Shown piece after piece: positions 25,480 through 32,403 of a stretch of DNA of 32,403 nucleotides. The stretch comes from Flexistipes sp041694215 (GTDB lineage Bacteria > Chrysiogenota > Deferribacteres > Deferribacterales > Flexistipitaceae), in NCBI GenBank assembly GCA_041694215.1, contig JASMTO010000164.1:1-32403 (forward strand). Reading direction: 5' to 3'. Made by a program: the position numbers and the translations under genes. Each line of letters begins with the position of its first letter. Position 1 is the stretch's first letter. The notes beneath the pieces are model-generated. The model did not search any database. It was not told the DNA's origin and saw nothing but the letters and a program-made list of their open reading frames with translations.

Positions 25480-26767
25480 AAAAATTGCCATTCTCGGAGC
25501 TGGTGCTGTCGGCAGTTTCTACGGAGGAATCTTAGCCAAAAGTGGCTTTGATGTCACATTCATCGCAAGGGGGCTGCAGCTTGAAGCTTTCAAGCAAACA
25601 GGACTTACTGTAAAAAGCTATAAGTTTGGTACATTCAACCAGAATATCAGAGCAGCTGACCAGCTTGATGGCATTTACGACGTAATAATTATTGCAACAA
25701 AATCTGGTGATACAGCCAAAGCATGTCACAACATTAACGATCATTTGAGTGAGACTGGATTTGTTGTCTCTTTTCAAAATGGTGTGGATAATATCAACAC
25801 AATAAAAAAATTTACAGATATGAAGCGAATTATTCCCGCCAGTATATATATTGGTGCGTCCGTGGAGACACCTGGCACTGTGGTTCATTCAGCTGAAGGG
25901 TTGATAACCTTTGGCCCTCTTGCAGATACAGATTTGGATCATATAAATGAATTAACAGAAATTTTTGACAAAGCGAACCTTGACTACAGAGTGGACAACA
26001 ATATTCTTTTGGTGCAATGGAAAAAACTTTTATGGAATTTAGCTTTTAACCCACTCTCAGCAGTTCTGGAAGCAACGTGTGGCCAGCTTTCCAGAGACCG
26101 TTCAATTCGTGAACTAATGGTCAAGATTATTAATGAAGGTGCGCAGGCTGCTTCTAAAGATGGTATAGAAATACCAGATGAATATATATCATCAGTCCCT
26201 GATGCTGTAGAAAATCTGGAAAATTTTAAGACCAGTATGCTTCAAGACATACAAAAGGGTAAAAGTCCCGAAATTGATGGTATTTTAAAGCCGGTAATGG
26301 ACCGGTTGGAATCCGCTCCTTACTGCGAAACCCTTTACAGGATTCTGGATTTCAAATACGGCAAAAAATTTATTTATACACCAAAATTAACAGTGGATGT
26401 AGTTGTTGAAAATGATAAGTCAGAAATCCTCCTTATAAAACGAAGAAATCCCCCTTATGGCTGGGCACTTCCTGGGGGTTTTGTGGATTATGGGGAGAAA
26501 GTTGAGTCAGCAGCTGCGCGGGAGTTATTTGAAGAAACAAATATAAAAGTCACTACTGAAGAATTACATTTACTTGGTGTATACTCTGATCCTTCAAGGG
26601 ATCCGAGAGGGCATACAGTAAGCGTTGTGTATTATGTAAAATCAGCCCACCACCCCACTGCGGCGGATGACGCATTAGAGGCATCGTTCTTTGCCGAGGA
26701 TAATCTGCCTTCTGATATTGTGTTTGACCATAGACAGATTTTAACTGACTATTTTAACAGAAAATAG
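25457..26767 (+). CDS. Fusion of ketopantoate reductase (PanE/ApbA)-like and Nudix hydrolase domains
   Basis: A 436-residue two-domain protein. Residues 1-305 are a PanE/ApbA-type reductase with GAGAVG 14-19, ATKSGD with K82, QNGVDN near 107-112 and the catalytic stretch QWKKLLWNLAFNPL around 187-200; family residues for reducing 2-dehydropantoate with NADPH appear intact. Residues 310-436 are a Nudix domain resembling ADP-ribose pyrophosphatases (YGWALPGGFVDYGE). Its Nudix box runs G341-x5-E347-x7-R355-E356-L-x-E359-E360, but the usual Gly before the last hydrophobic residue is Asn (N362). The metal-binding REL.EE core is intact. The start overlaps clpC by 23 nt without a clear ribosome site, suggesting coupling. 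The pantoate role is likely but unproven; the Nudix substrate is unknown. Confidence 0.9.
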   Translation: MAKLLSDKKIAILGAGAVGSFYGGILAKSGFDVTFIARGLQLEAFKQTGLTVKSYKFGTFNQNIRAADQLDGIYDVIIIATKSGDTAKACHNINDHLSETGFVVSFQNGVDNINTIKKFTDMKRIIPASIYIGASVETPGTVVHSAEGLITFGPLADTDLDHINELTEIFDKANLDYRVDNNILLVQWKKLLWNLAFNPLSAVLEATCGQLSRDRSIRELMVKIINEGAQAASKDGIEIPDEYISSVPDAVENLENFKTSMLQDIQKGKSPEIDGILKPVMDRLESAPYCETLYRILDFKYGKKFIYTPKLTVDVVVENDKSEILLIKRRNPPYGWALPGGFVDYGEKVESAAARELFEETNIKVTTEELHLLGVYSDPSRDPRGHTVSVVYYVKSAHHPTAADDALEASFFAEDNLPSDIVFDHRQILTDYFNRK

Positions 26768-26783
26768 TAGAAGTATTGACGTA

Positions 26784-27398
26784 TTATTGAGCAGGCTTGA
26801 TGAAGACCTTTCTGTTGGCTACCACTAGTCTGTCTTCCAAAAAAAGCTTTACCGCTTCAGGATAAGCTTCATGTTCTTTTTTCAGAATTCTTTCCGAAAG
26901 GCTCTCTACTGTATCGTTGTCCATGACTTCCACAGCTTTTTGTAAAATAATAGGGCCATGATCGACTTTTTTGTCAACAAAATGAACAGTACATCCGGTA
27001 ATTTTTACTCCATATTCCAATGCCTGTTTTTGGGCATCCAAACCGGGGAAGCTGGGTAAAAGGGAAGGATGAATATTAAGTATTCTATTTTCAAACGCTT
27101 CAACAAAATCAGAGGATAGTACCCTCATATACCCCGCAAGGCACACCAGATCCACATTAGTACGTTTCAAGATATTTACTATATGTACATCGTATGCCCG
27201 TCTGTCATGAAAATCAGAAGGATTTACATACAAAGCATCAATCCCTTCCCGCCTGGCAAACAAAAGTCCAGGAGCCTCACTTTTATTGCTTATTACTGTT
27301 GCAATAATGGCATTCTGTATTTCTCCTTTTTTTAGTGATTTATATATTGCCTGAAAATTACTCCCCCTCCCGCTGAGGAGTACAGCTATCTTTTTCAA
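26784..27398 (-). CDS. purN: Phosphoribosylglycinamide formyltransferase
   Basis: A 204-residue folate-dependent enzyme making formyl-GAR from GAR and 10-formyl-THF in purine synthesis. It has the N-terminal phosphate loop SGRGSN near 9-14 and the catalytic set N108, H110 (NIHPSLLPSFPG) and D146 (VDHGPII) at standard positions. The length is normal. Its start overlaps the purM stop by 4 nt, a common purM-purN arrangement. It ends 16 nt from the convergent reductase-Nudix gene, with no obvious terminator hairpin between them. Confidence 0.97.
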   Translation of the reverse strand: MKKIAVLLSGRGSNFQAIYKSLKKGEIQNAIIATVISNKSEAPGLLFARREGIDALYVNPSDFHDRRAYDVHIVNILKRTNVDLVCLAGYMRVLSSDFVEAFENRILNIHPSLLPSFPGLDAQKQALEYGVKITGCTVHFVDKKVDHGPIILQKAVEVMDNDTVESLSERILKKEHEAYPEAVKLFLEDRLVVANRKVFIKPAQ

Positions 27399-28441
27399 AA
27401 ATCCACTCCACTTACCCTTACAGTAGCATTATCAGTTACCACACCTATTTCATAAGCTGTTATTTGACCAGCATCATTAAGACTCAGTATTTTTGTGGCA
27501 TCCTCTCGTGAGGCCACAACCACCATACCTATACCCATATTAAAAACCCTGTAAAGTTCTTTCAACTCACCTTCATAATATTTCATTAAAAAATGATAAC
27601 ACTCTGGCATATCGTATACATCGCTATAAATATCAACACCAAGGTCGTAGGGGAGTATCCTGGGAATATTTTCATAAAAACCTCCACCTGTTATGTGGGC
27701 AAGGCCTTTTATTTTAACTCCGGAATTTACAAGAAGATTAATATCATCCACATAAATTTTAGTAGGGGCTAAAAGACACTCACCCAATGTCATTTTATCG
27801 CTGATTTTTTCAGAATAACGCAATTTTTTGTCTTTTATAATTTTTCGTAAGAAAGAGTAACCATTACTGTGAAATCCGCTGGATGGCAACCCCAGAACCA
27901 CATCACCTTTTCTTATACTATTACCATTTATAATAGTAGATTTATCAACGATACCTACCGAAAAGCCTGCAATATCAAAATCTTCCGGATTGTACATCCC
28001 AGGCATTTCAGCTGTCTCGCCACCAAGGAGTGCAATACCAGCTATTTCACATCCCTTGACAATACCTTTCACTACTTCCGTCATAACATCCAAATCAAGT
28101 TTAGCTGTTGCAAGGTAGTCCAAAAAAAATAGGGGCTTTGCCCCTGTGACAACAAGATCGTTAACACACATCGCTACAAGATCGACACCCACTGAATCAT
28201 ATTGTTTTAAATCAATTGCCACTTTTAGCTTTGTGCCCACACCATCTGTTGAAGAACACAAAACAGGCTCTTTCATGCCCCTTAGCTCTTTTGAAAGATC
28301 ATAAAAGGCGGCAAATCCACCTATCTCAGAAAGTACATTACTGTTAAACGTTCTTTTTACAAAAGGCTTAATAATGTTTACAAATTCGTTTCCAGAGTCA
28401 ATGTCAACCCCTGAAGATTTATAGTCCATGCTGTTACTCAT
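27395..28441 (-). CDS. purM: Phosphoribosylformylglycinamidine cyclo-ligase (AIR synthetase)
   Basis: About 348 residues; makes AIR from FGAM with ATP. It shows the family N-terminus YKSSGVDIDSGNEF, the glycine-rich STDGVGTKLKVA, VNDLVVTGAKPLFFLDY and GGETAEMPGMY, and later GLPSSGFHSNGYS. The ATG at 28441 has GGCGG just upstream. Alternatives are GTG at 28447 and ATG at 28429, and the choice is uncertain by a few residues. The start overlaps the end of the receiver-domain gene, and the stop overlaps purN. Confidence 0.97.
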   Translation of the reverse strand: MSNSMDYKSSGVDIDSGNEFVNIIKPFVKRTFNSNVLSEIGGFAAFYDLSKELRGMKEPVLCSSTDGVGTKLKVAIDLKQYDSVGVDLVAMCVNDLVVTGAKPLFFLDYLATAKLDLDVMTEVVKGIVKGCEIAGIALLGGETAEMPGMYNPEDFDIAGFSVGIVDKSTIINGNSIRKGDVVLGLPSSGFHSNGYSFLRKIIKDKKLRYSEKISDKMTLGECLLAPTKIYVDDINLLVNSGVKIKGLAHITGGGFYENIPRILPYDLGVDIYSDVYDMPECYHFLMKYYEGELKELYRVFNMGIGMVVVASREDATKILSLNDAGQITAYEIGVVTDNATVRVSGVDF

Positions 28442-29891
28442 CTTCACCGCCGCTTTCTTTAAGTTTCTCTATTTCTTTGAGAATAAGTTCTTCTGACAAC
28501 TCCGGGACAACATCCCGTATAACCTTCTCAAGTTTATCATGCAAAATTTGGCTTACAACGCCTTTTAAAAAATCTTCATCCAATACTTCAGCTACAGCAT
28601 TTTGTACCATTTTTTCATCTATCTCGACGTTATATTCACCAAGAACCTCCCTTAACGCATCAGTGATTGTATCTTTGTCCATAAGGAAATTCTGAGTTTT
28701 TTCTTCATCCGAGACTTCTTTTTCATCCAGATATCCAAATTCTGACGCGGCTGCTTTTGCAACATCCTCGGAATACTCTTCTTCATGTAACGACTGGATT
28801 TCATCTTCATCATATTGTTTTTCAGTCTCTTCGTCTGCCTCGTCCACCAGGTCTTGTAAAGCTTCACTCAAATCTACCGTTTTATTACCTTCTTCTATGT
28901 CTTCTCTTGCATTTTCATCAAATACACTTTCTGCACCTGAGTCAAACTCCACTTCCTCATCTGCCTCCACCTCTTCTAAACCATCAAAAAAATCTTCCAG
29001 ACTATCCTCATCAATTTCAATCTCTTCTTCATCAGAAAAATCTTCTGCCCCTGAAGCACTCGTCTCGGCATCCTCTTCCGAGCGTTTTACTTCATCAACA
29101 GATGGTTCATCTTCACCTTTATCTTGAGCATCAAACTCATCACTCAGATCACTTTGTTTCTCAGATAAAATCTCCCCTTTTTCTTCTGTTTCTTCGGAAT
29201 AATCTGCAACAGACAGGGATTCGTCTGCATCTGCTTGTAAAGCATTATCAGAGGGAGAATCCCCGGAAATATCGTATTTTTCATCTACAACGCTTTCTTC
29301 TTCCTCGAGTGGTAATTCTTCGCCCATGGACTCATCATCAGCAGCATCATCAGTCGTTGAATATACAATATCTTCACTCTCTTCTGGCTGCTCGGCGGCT
29401 ACAGGAGTTTCTATTTCTTTAGGTTTAGAATCCTCAGGTTCCTTTTCTTCATCTATACTTGCCATTAACTCTTCAATCGCTTCATCCTTATCTTCAAAGT
29501 CAATTTTCTCCTCAGTATCAGCTGTACTTTCCTCTGCAAGAGAAAAGGACTTAAGTTTTTCCTCCAAAGAAGTGGAGTTAAAAGGCTTAACCAGAAAATC
29601 ATCTGCACCCGTTTTTGCAATAGCACTCTCATCCATTTTGTCAAAAGCACCCACAAGAAGTATTATTTTAACTTCTGGTAGCTCTCCTTTTAATTCCCTT
29701 ATAAAATCCTGTGTTTTTATACCTTCCAGCTTGTTATCCAGTAAAATAATGTCAGGCTTCTCATCCCTAATTTTACTTCTAGCATCCTCAGCAGAAAACA
29801 CCTTGCTTACAGAGTATTTATCCGCGTCCACCGAGAGGTCTATAACCCTATGGATGGTAATGCTATCATCAATTAGCAGGATATTATTATT
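28434..29891 (-). CDS. Response-regulator receiver protein with long acidic linker and helical C-terminal tail
   Basis: A 485-residue protein. Residues 3-115 are a CheY-like receiver with D9/D10, phospho-acceptor D53 (LLDNKLEG) and K103 (LVKPF). The usual Thr/Ser switch position after strand 4 reads ILLVGA, so the hydroxyl residue is missing. Residues 120-400 are an extremely acidic low-complexity linker (E, D, S). The C-terminal 80 residues form amphipathic helices ending VVPELSEELILKEIEKLKES, a tail type seen in some deltaproteobacterial receiver proteins (general knowledge). There is no DNA-binding or enzyme domain. The ATG at 29891 is chosen over one at 29933 because GAGGGG lies about 6 nt upstream. 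A candidate promoter is at 29978-30006. It overlaps purM. Its output is unknown. Confidence 0.85.
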   Translation of the reverse strand, partial: NNNILLIDDSITIHRVIDLSVDADKYSVSKVFSAEDARSKIRDEKPDIILLDNKLEGIKTQDFIRELKGELPEVKIILLVGAFDKMDESAIAKTGADDFLVKPFNSTSLEEKLKSFSLAEESTADTEEKIDFEDKDEAIEELMASIDEEKEPEDSKPKEIETPVAAEQPEESEDIVYSTTDDAADDESMGEELPLEEEESVVDEKYDISGDSPSDNALQADADESLSVADYSEETEEKGEILSEKQSDLSDEFDAQDKGEDEPSVDEVKRSEEDAETSASGAEDFSDEEEIEIDEDSLEDFFDGLEEVEADEEVEFDSGAESVFDENAREDIEEGNKTVDLSEALQDLVDEADEETEKQYDEDEIQSLHEEEYSEDVAKAAASEFGYLDEKEVSDEEKTQNFLMDKDTITDALREVLGEYNVEIDEKMVQNAVAEVLDEDFLKGVVSQILHDKLEKVIRDVVPELSEELILKEIEKLKESGGEDE

Positions 29892-29977
29892 CATAGACAA
29901 CCCCTCATATTTTTTCTGCACCCACATCGACATTTACCCAAGTCTCAGAGCTAGCTAACATGCCTTTAATATAGTTT

Positions 29978-30006
29978 ATCATAAACAATTCATTTTCAAA
30001 AGGCAA
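29978..30006 (-). promoter_or_regulatory. Candidate promoter of the receiver-purM-purN unit
   Basis: On the minus strand: TTGCCT (30001-30006), 17-nt spacer, TATGAT (29978-29983). Matches are four of six and five of six. Confidence 0.4.
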
Positions 30007-30062
30007 TATTTCAATTGAGGTTACAATTTTTATCGGCTATTCGTATTTTATATTTTAGAGGA

Positions 30063-30118
30063 ATAATAGAGTAGTGGAAGGGTGGATTAGTGGAATGGTA
30101 GAATAGTGGAAGAATAGG
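30063..30118 (+). repeat. Degenerate TAGTGGAA-type short repeat
   Basis: Several imperfect copies of TAGTGGAA(G/T)GG follow one another (AGTAGTGGAAGGGTGG, TTAGTGGAATGG, ATAGTGGAAGAATAGG). Spacing is irregular, so this is a decayed simple repeat rather than an array. Confidence 0.6.
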
Positions 30119-30196
30119 TTTTATGTTTTGAACGCAGAACTAAAGGAGGGGAAAGTAAGGTTACGTGCTTACGCCATCGTGGTCAAAAAATAGAAA

Positions 30197-30670
30197 TCAG
30201 CCAAATTTTTTCTGAATGAGACCCTGAACAGCTTCGGGAACAAATTTCCCCACATCCCCCCCCAGCCTGGCAATTTCACGAATCATGCTTGAGCTCAAGA
30301 AGATATAGCTCATATTGGGCATGAGGAAAACCGTTTCACATTCTTCATATAATTGTCTATTCATCAAAGCAAGCTGAAGTTCGTACTCAAAATCTGAAAC
30401 AGCTCGCAATCCTCGTATAAGTACTTTTATCTTTTTTTTCTGCATAAAATTAGAAAGGAGGCAACTAAACGGCTCTACATTGACATTCGGCAAATGTTTT
30501 GTGGCACTTATAGTGGAGCTAACCCGCTCTTCGAGAGTAAAAAGAGGCCTTTTCTCTGGATTCTCTGCTATCGCCACGAGAAGATGGTCAAACATTTTCG
30601 CACCACGCTCAATAATATCAAGATGTCCGAAGGTTAGTGGATCAAATGTACCAGGATATATCGCAGTCAT
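30197..30670 (-). CDS. coaD: Phosphopantetheine adenylyltransferase
   Basis: A 157-residue enzyme of coenzyme A synthesis, joining 4'-phosphopantetheine to ATP to give dephospho-CoA. The nucleotidyltransferase motif TFDPLTFGH is at 8-16, RGLRAVSDFEYE lies mid-protein, and the late YIFLSSSMIRE is the ISSTxxR-like motif. The length is typical (about 160). Its start overlaps the rsmD stop by 4 nt, a widespread rsmD-coaD pairing. Confidence 0.97.
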   Translation of the reverse strand: MTAIYPGTFDPLTFGHLDIIERGAKMFDHLLVAIAENPEKRPLFTLEERVSSTISATKHLPNVNVEPFSCLLSNFMQKKKIKVLIRGLRAVSDFEYELQLALMNRQLYEECETVFLMPNMSYIFLSSSMIREIARLGGDVGKFVPEAVQGLIQKKFG

Positions 30671-31203
30671 CTTTCCTCTCCTAATATACTAATACTTGTA
30701 TCCCCATATTTTCGCTCATCTAAAAGTAGCATACCAGTCCCCAAATGATTAATATGCGTATTTATATGTTCTTCATAAATCAGAATGCCATCTTTTTCAA
30801 GTACTTCATTCTCTTTTACCAGCACCAAGACATCTCTTGGCGAATAAAAGCCATATGGTGGATCGATAAACACAATAGAATATTTCTTATTTTTACAGCT
30901 TTTAAGAAATCTTTTGAAATCTTTCTTTATGATACTGCAATTTTGTAACCCAATGGCAGAAATATTGTTTTTCACTAACGAAACATTAATATCCACAAAA
31001 TCCACCCATCCTGCACCCCGGCTCAGTGCTTCAATACCGAATGCTCCGGAGCCCGCAAATAAGTCCAGAACAGAAGCGGACAGTATCTTATCCTGAATTA
31101 TAGAAAATAGGGCTAATCTTATTTTATCGGTAGTTGGCCTTGTCCTGGAGGATTTCGGCAAAGTAATTTGCCTGCCCTTCAAAAAGCCTGAAGTTACCCT
31201 CAA
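30667..31203 (-). CDS. rsmD: 16S rRNA (guanine966-N2)-methyltransferase
   Basis: A 178-residue SAM methyltransferase acting on G966 of 16S rRNA. The family N-terminus SGFLKGRQITLP...RPTTDKIR is present, with SAM motif DLFAGSGAFG at 47-56 and catalytic DPPY at 114-117. The start is TTG at 31203, supported by AGGGGG 7 nt upstream and by the conserved N-terminus. As a result the gene overlaps the end of the radical SAM gene by 80 nt in a different frame. It is followed by coaD with a 4-nt overlap. Confidence 0.95.
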   Translation of the reverse strand: MRVTSGFLKGRQITLPKSSRTRPTTDKIRLALFSIIQDKILSASVLDLFAGSGAFGIEALSRGAGWVDFVDINVSLVKNNISAIGLQNCSIIKKDFKRFLKSCKNKKYSIVFIDPPYGFYSPRDVLVLVKENEVLEKDGILIYEEHINTHINHLGTGMLLLDERKYGDTSISILGEER

Positions 31204-32149
31204 TAAATTGCCCCCTGATGAATTTATAGACGTTGTGCATATCTAAGTGGTTCTTACCATTTTTCTCTTCTATTTTATATAGTGAAAGTTTTTTTACAAG
31301 AGATTTATACCCTGCCACTTGGCTGCTCTCCTCTATAGAAATGATATTATTCCCACTTGTGCTGAAATATAGCATGAGGGCAAGGGTTCTCACTAAATCC
31401 CCAAATGCTGGATGAAAAGGACCTGCAGCAATATGTGAAACATCAAGGTTTTCAGTAGGGATACCAACTCTCAAAAGTTCTATGCCGTCATTTATGCATG
31501 CTGCAGCACAGTACAGGGAGATCTGCAGTGCTTTGCTGAGTGTAAGTGGAGTATATTTACCATTTTTGTAATATTTTTCTAAAGGTGTATTTTTGAAAAT
31601 GACAGTAGGATAAATCCTGAAGCCATGGGGTTTAAGAGTGAGCAAATGTTCAAACCCTCTTAAAAATTCATCAGTGGAATCTCCATACATCCCGGGCATT
31701 ATTTGGGCAACGGTGTAAAAATTTTCACATGACATCTGCAATGAATCAACCGCTTTATCTGCGCTATAAGGTCTTAAATTAATGGCAAGTGCTTTATCAT
31801 TTAATGTCTGAATCCCCAGCTCCACTTCTGTAACATTATTTAATTTTAACTCACTAATTATTTCCTCGTTTAGACAGTCAGGGCGTGTAGATACCCTTAC
31901 TCTGTCAAATCCATATTCCCCACTTATTCTATACATTGTATTTCTTAGCTCAGGGGATAGGCAGGTGAAACTCCCCCCAAAAAATGCAATCTTGGTAAAA
32001 CTACCTGATGAAATAGCGGTTTTTATTTGGGAGATTGTGGAATGGACAATCTCAGACGGGCTGATGCCTGTTAAACTATTTTGATCACAATAAAGACATT
32101 TATTGCTACAGCCAGCAAAAGGGATAAAAACTGGGCAAATTTTACTCAT
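31124..32149 (-). CDS. Radical SAM protein (Elp3-like, rnc-associated)
   Basis: A 341-residue protein with the 4Fe-4S cluster motif C14-x3-C18-x2-C21 (GCSNKCLYCDQ), the GGE-like AFFGGSFT segment and an Elp3/HemN-like core (ELGIQTLNDKAL). It lacks an acetyltransferase domain, so it is not a full Elp3. Homologues commonly sit beside rnc in bacterial genomes (general knowledge), but a defined reaction is not known to me. The start at 32149 overlaps the rnc stop by 8 nt. Its last 80 nt overlap rsmD in another frame. Confidence 0.87.
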   Translation of the reverse strand: MSKICPVFIPFAGCSNKCLYCDQNSLTGISPSEIVHSTISQIKTAISSGSFTKIAFFGGSFTCLSPELRNTMYRISGEYGFDRVRVSTRPDCLNEEIISELKLNNVTEVELGIQTLNDKALAINLRPYSADKAVDSLQMSCENFYTVAQIMPGMYGDSTDEFLRGFEHLLTLKPHGFRIYPTVIFKNTPLEKYYKNGKYTPLTLSKALQISLYCAAACINDGIELLRVGIPTENLDVSHIAAGPFHPAFGDLVRTLALMLYFSTSGNNIISIEESSQVAGYKSLVKKLSLYKIEEKNGKNHLDMHNVYKFIRGQFIEGNFRLFEGQANYFAEILQDKANYR

Positions 32150-32403
32150 CAGAAAGTTTTTTTAAAGCAATAGCAGCAGCATTCTGCTCAGCTTTCTTTT
32201 TGCTTCTACCTTTTCCATAGCCAAGAATTTTCCCGTTAGCAGCTACAGATATTATAAATACTTTTTCATGCTCAGGTCCGTACTCTTCTACTACTTCGTA
32301 TTCAGGTAAACTTTCGAATTTTTTCTGGGTTAGTTTTTGCAGCTCAGTTTTGTTATCCACAAAGGATTCATTCTTAATAGTATCGTCAATTTCCTGCGCC
32401 ATC
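32142..32403 (-). CDS. rnc: Ribonuclease III, C-terminal part (partial at right edge)
   Basis: Only the last 86-87 codons lie in the window. They form a double-stranded-RNA-binding domain: DNKTELQKLTQKKF, EYEVVEEYGPEH, then GKGRSKKKAEQNAAAIAL, the classic helix 2 basic patch of RNase III. The in-frame ATG at 32402 is probably internal, since the family's catalytic domain precedes this region. The stop overlaps the radical SAM start by 8 nt. A stand-alone dsRBD protein is unlikely. Confidence 0.88.
   Translation of the reverse strand, partial: MAQEIDDTIKNESFVDNKTELQKLTQKKFESLPEYEVVEEYGPEHEKVFIISVAANGKILGYGKGRSKKKAEQNAAAIALKKLSDE

Larger units (their letters stand above)
29892..30196. other. 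Intergenic region between coaD and the receiver gene
   Basis: A 305-bp gap. It contains the candidate minus-strand promoter (29978-30006) and a degenerate G/A-rich repeat (30063-30118). No convincing gene, RNA or terminator is seen in the remainder. Confidence 0.5.

Noticed and set aside
28757..29958. Long plus-strand open frames opposite the receiver gene
   Set aside because: They are shadows of the low-complexity acidic linker, giving Ser- or His/Leu-rich products without motifs or ribosome sites.

Overview
The window is an AT-rich bacterial chromosome segment with tightly packed genes. Gene content (RecBCD, an HD-GYP/ACT/Def operon, an rnc-radical SAM-rsmD-coaD operon, a receiver-domain protein with an acidic tail) and codon style resemble the Deferribacterota (Flexistipes/Deferribacter-like). 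That placement is inference from general knowledge, not a database match.

Region 1 (1-7440) is an accessory, defence-like block. On the minus strand, a promoter at about 5298-5326 drives a PLD-nuclease/SNF2-helicase fusion (TTG start), a 63-residue unknown protein, and an Eco57I/PglX-type N6-adenine DNA methyltransferase that runs off the left edge. Diverging from it is a 595-residue protein of unknown family with weak GT-A glycosyltransferase-like motifs. A perfect 19-bp hairpin at 7400-7440 separates this block from the next.

Region 2 (7437-9952, minus) is an alanine-use operon: alanine dehydrogenase followed by a Na+/alanine symporter.

Region 3 (10344-19001, plus) is a recC-recB-recD operon behind a near-consensus sigma-70 promoter. 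recC/recB overlap by 4 nt and recB/recD are 8 nt apart. recB is split by a one-base frameshift, placed at a CCCTTTGGG run near 16094-16103, between helicase motif VI and the nuclease domain. As written, no single RecB polypeptide would carry both activities.

Region 4 (19002-19736) is about 500 bp of non-coding repeats (five 10-bp tandem units, two diverged copies of a 120-140 bp element, several hairpins). Two CAT-anticodon tRNAs follow on the minus strand (elongator Met and initiator fMet). The fMet promoter lies over the 3' end of the neighbouring dehydrogenase gene, and a terminator sits between the tRNAs.

Region 5 (19736-22997, minus) is a compact operon: HD-GYP phosphodiesterase, double-ACT regulator, peptide deformylase, D-2-hydroxyacid dehydrogenase. 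Divergent from it (23080-26767, plus) are a ClpC-type unfoldase and an overlapping gene that fuses a ketopantoate-reductase-like domain to a Nudix domain.

Region 6 (26784-32403, minus) holds two housekeeping units. One is receiver protein-purM-purN. The other is rnc (partial)-radical SAM-rsmD-coaD, with an unusually long 80-nt gene overlap between the radical SAM gene and rsmD.
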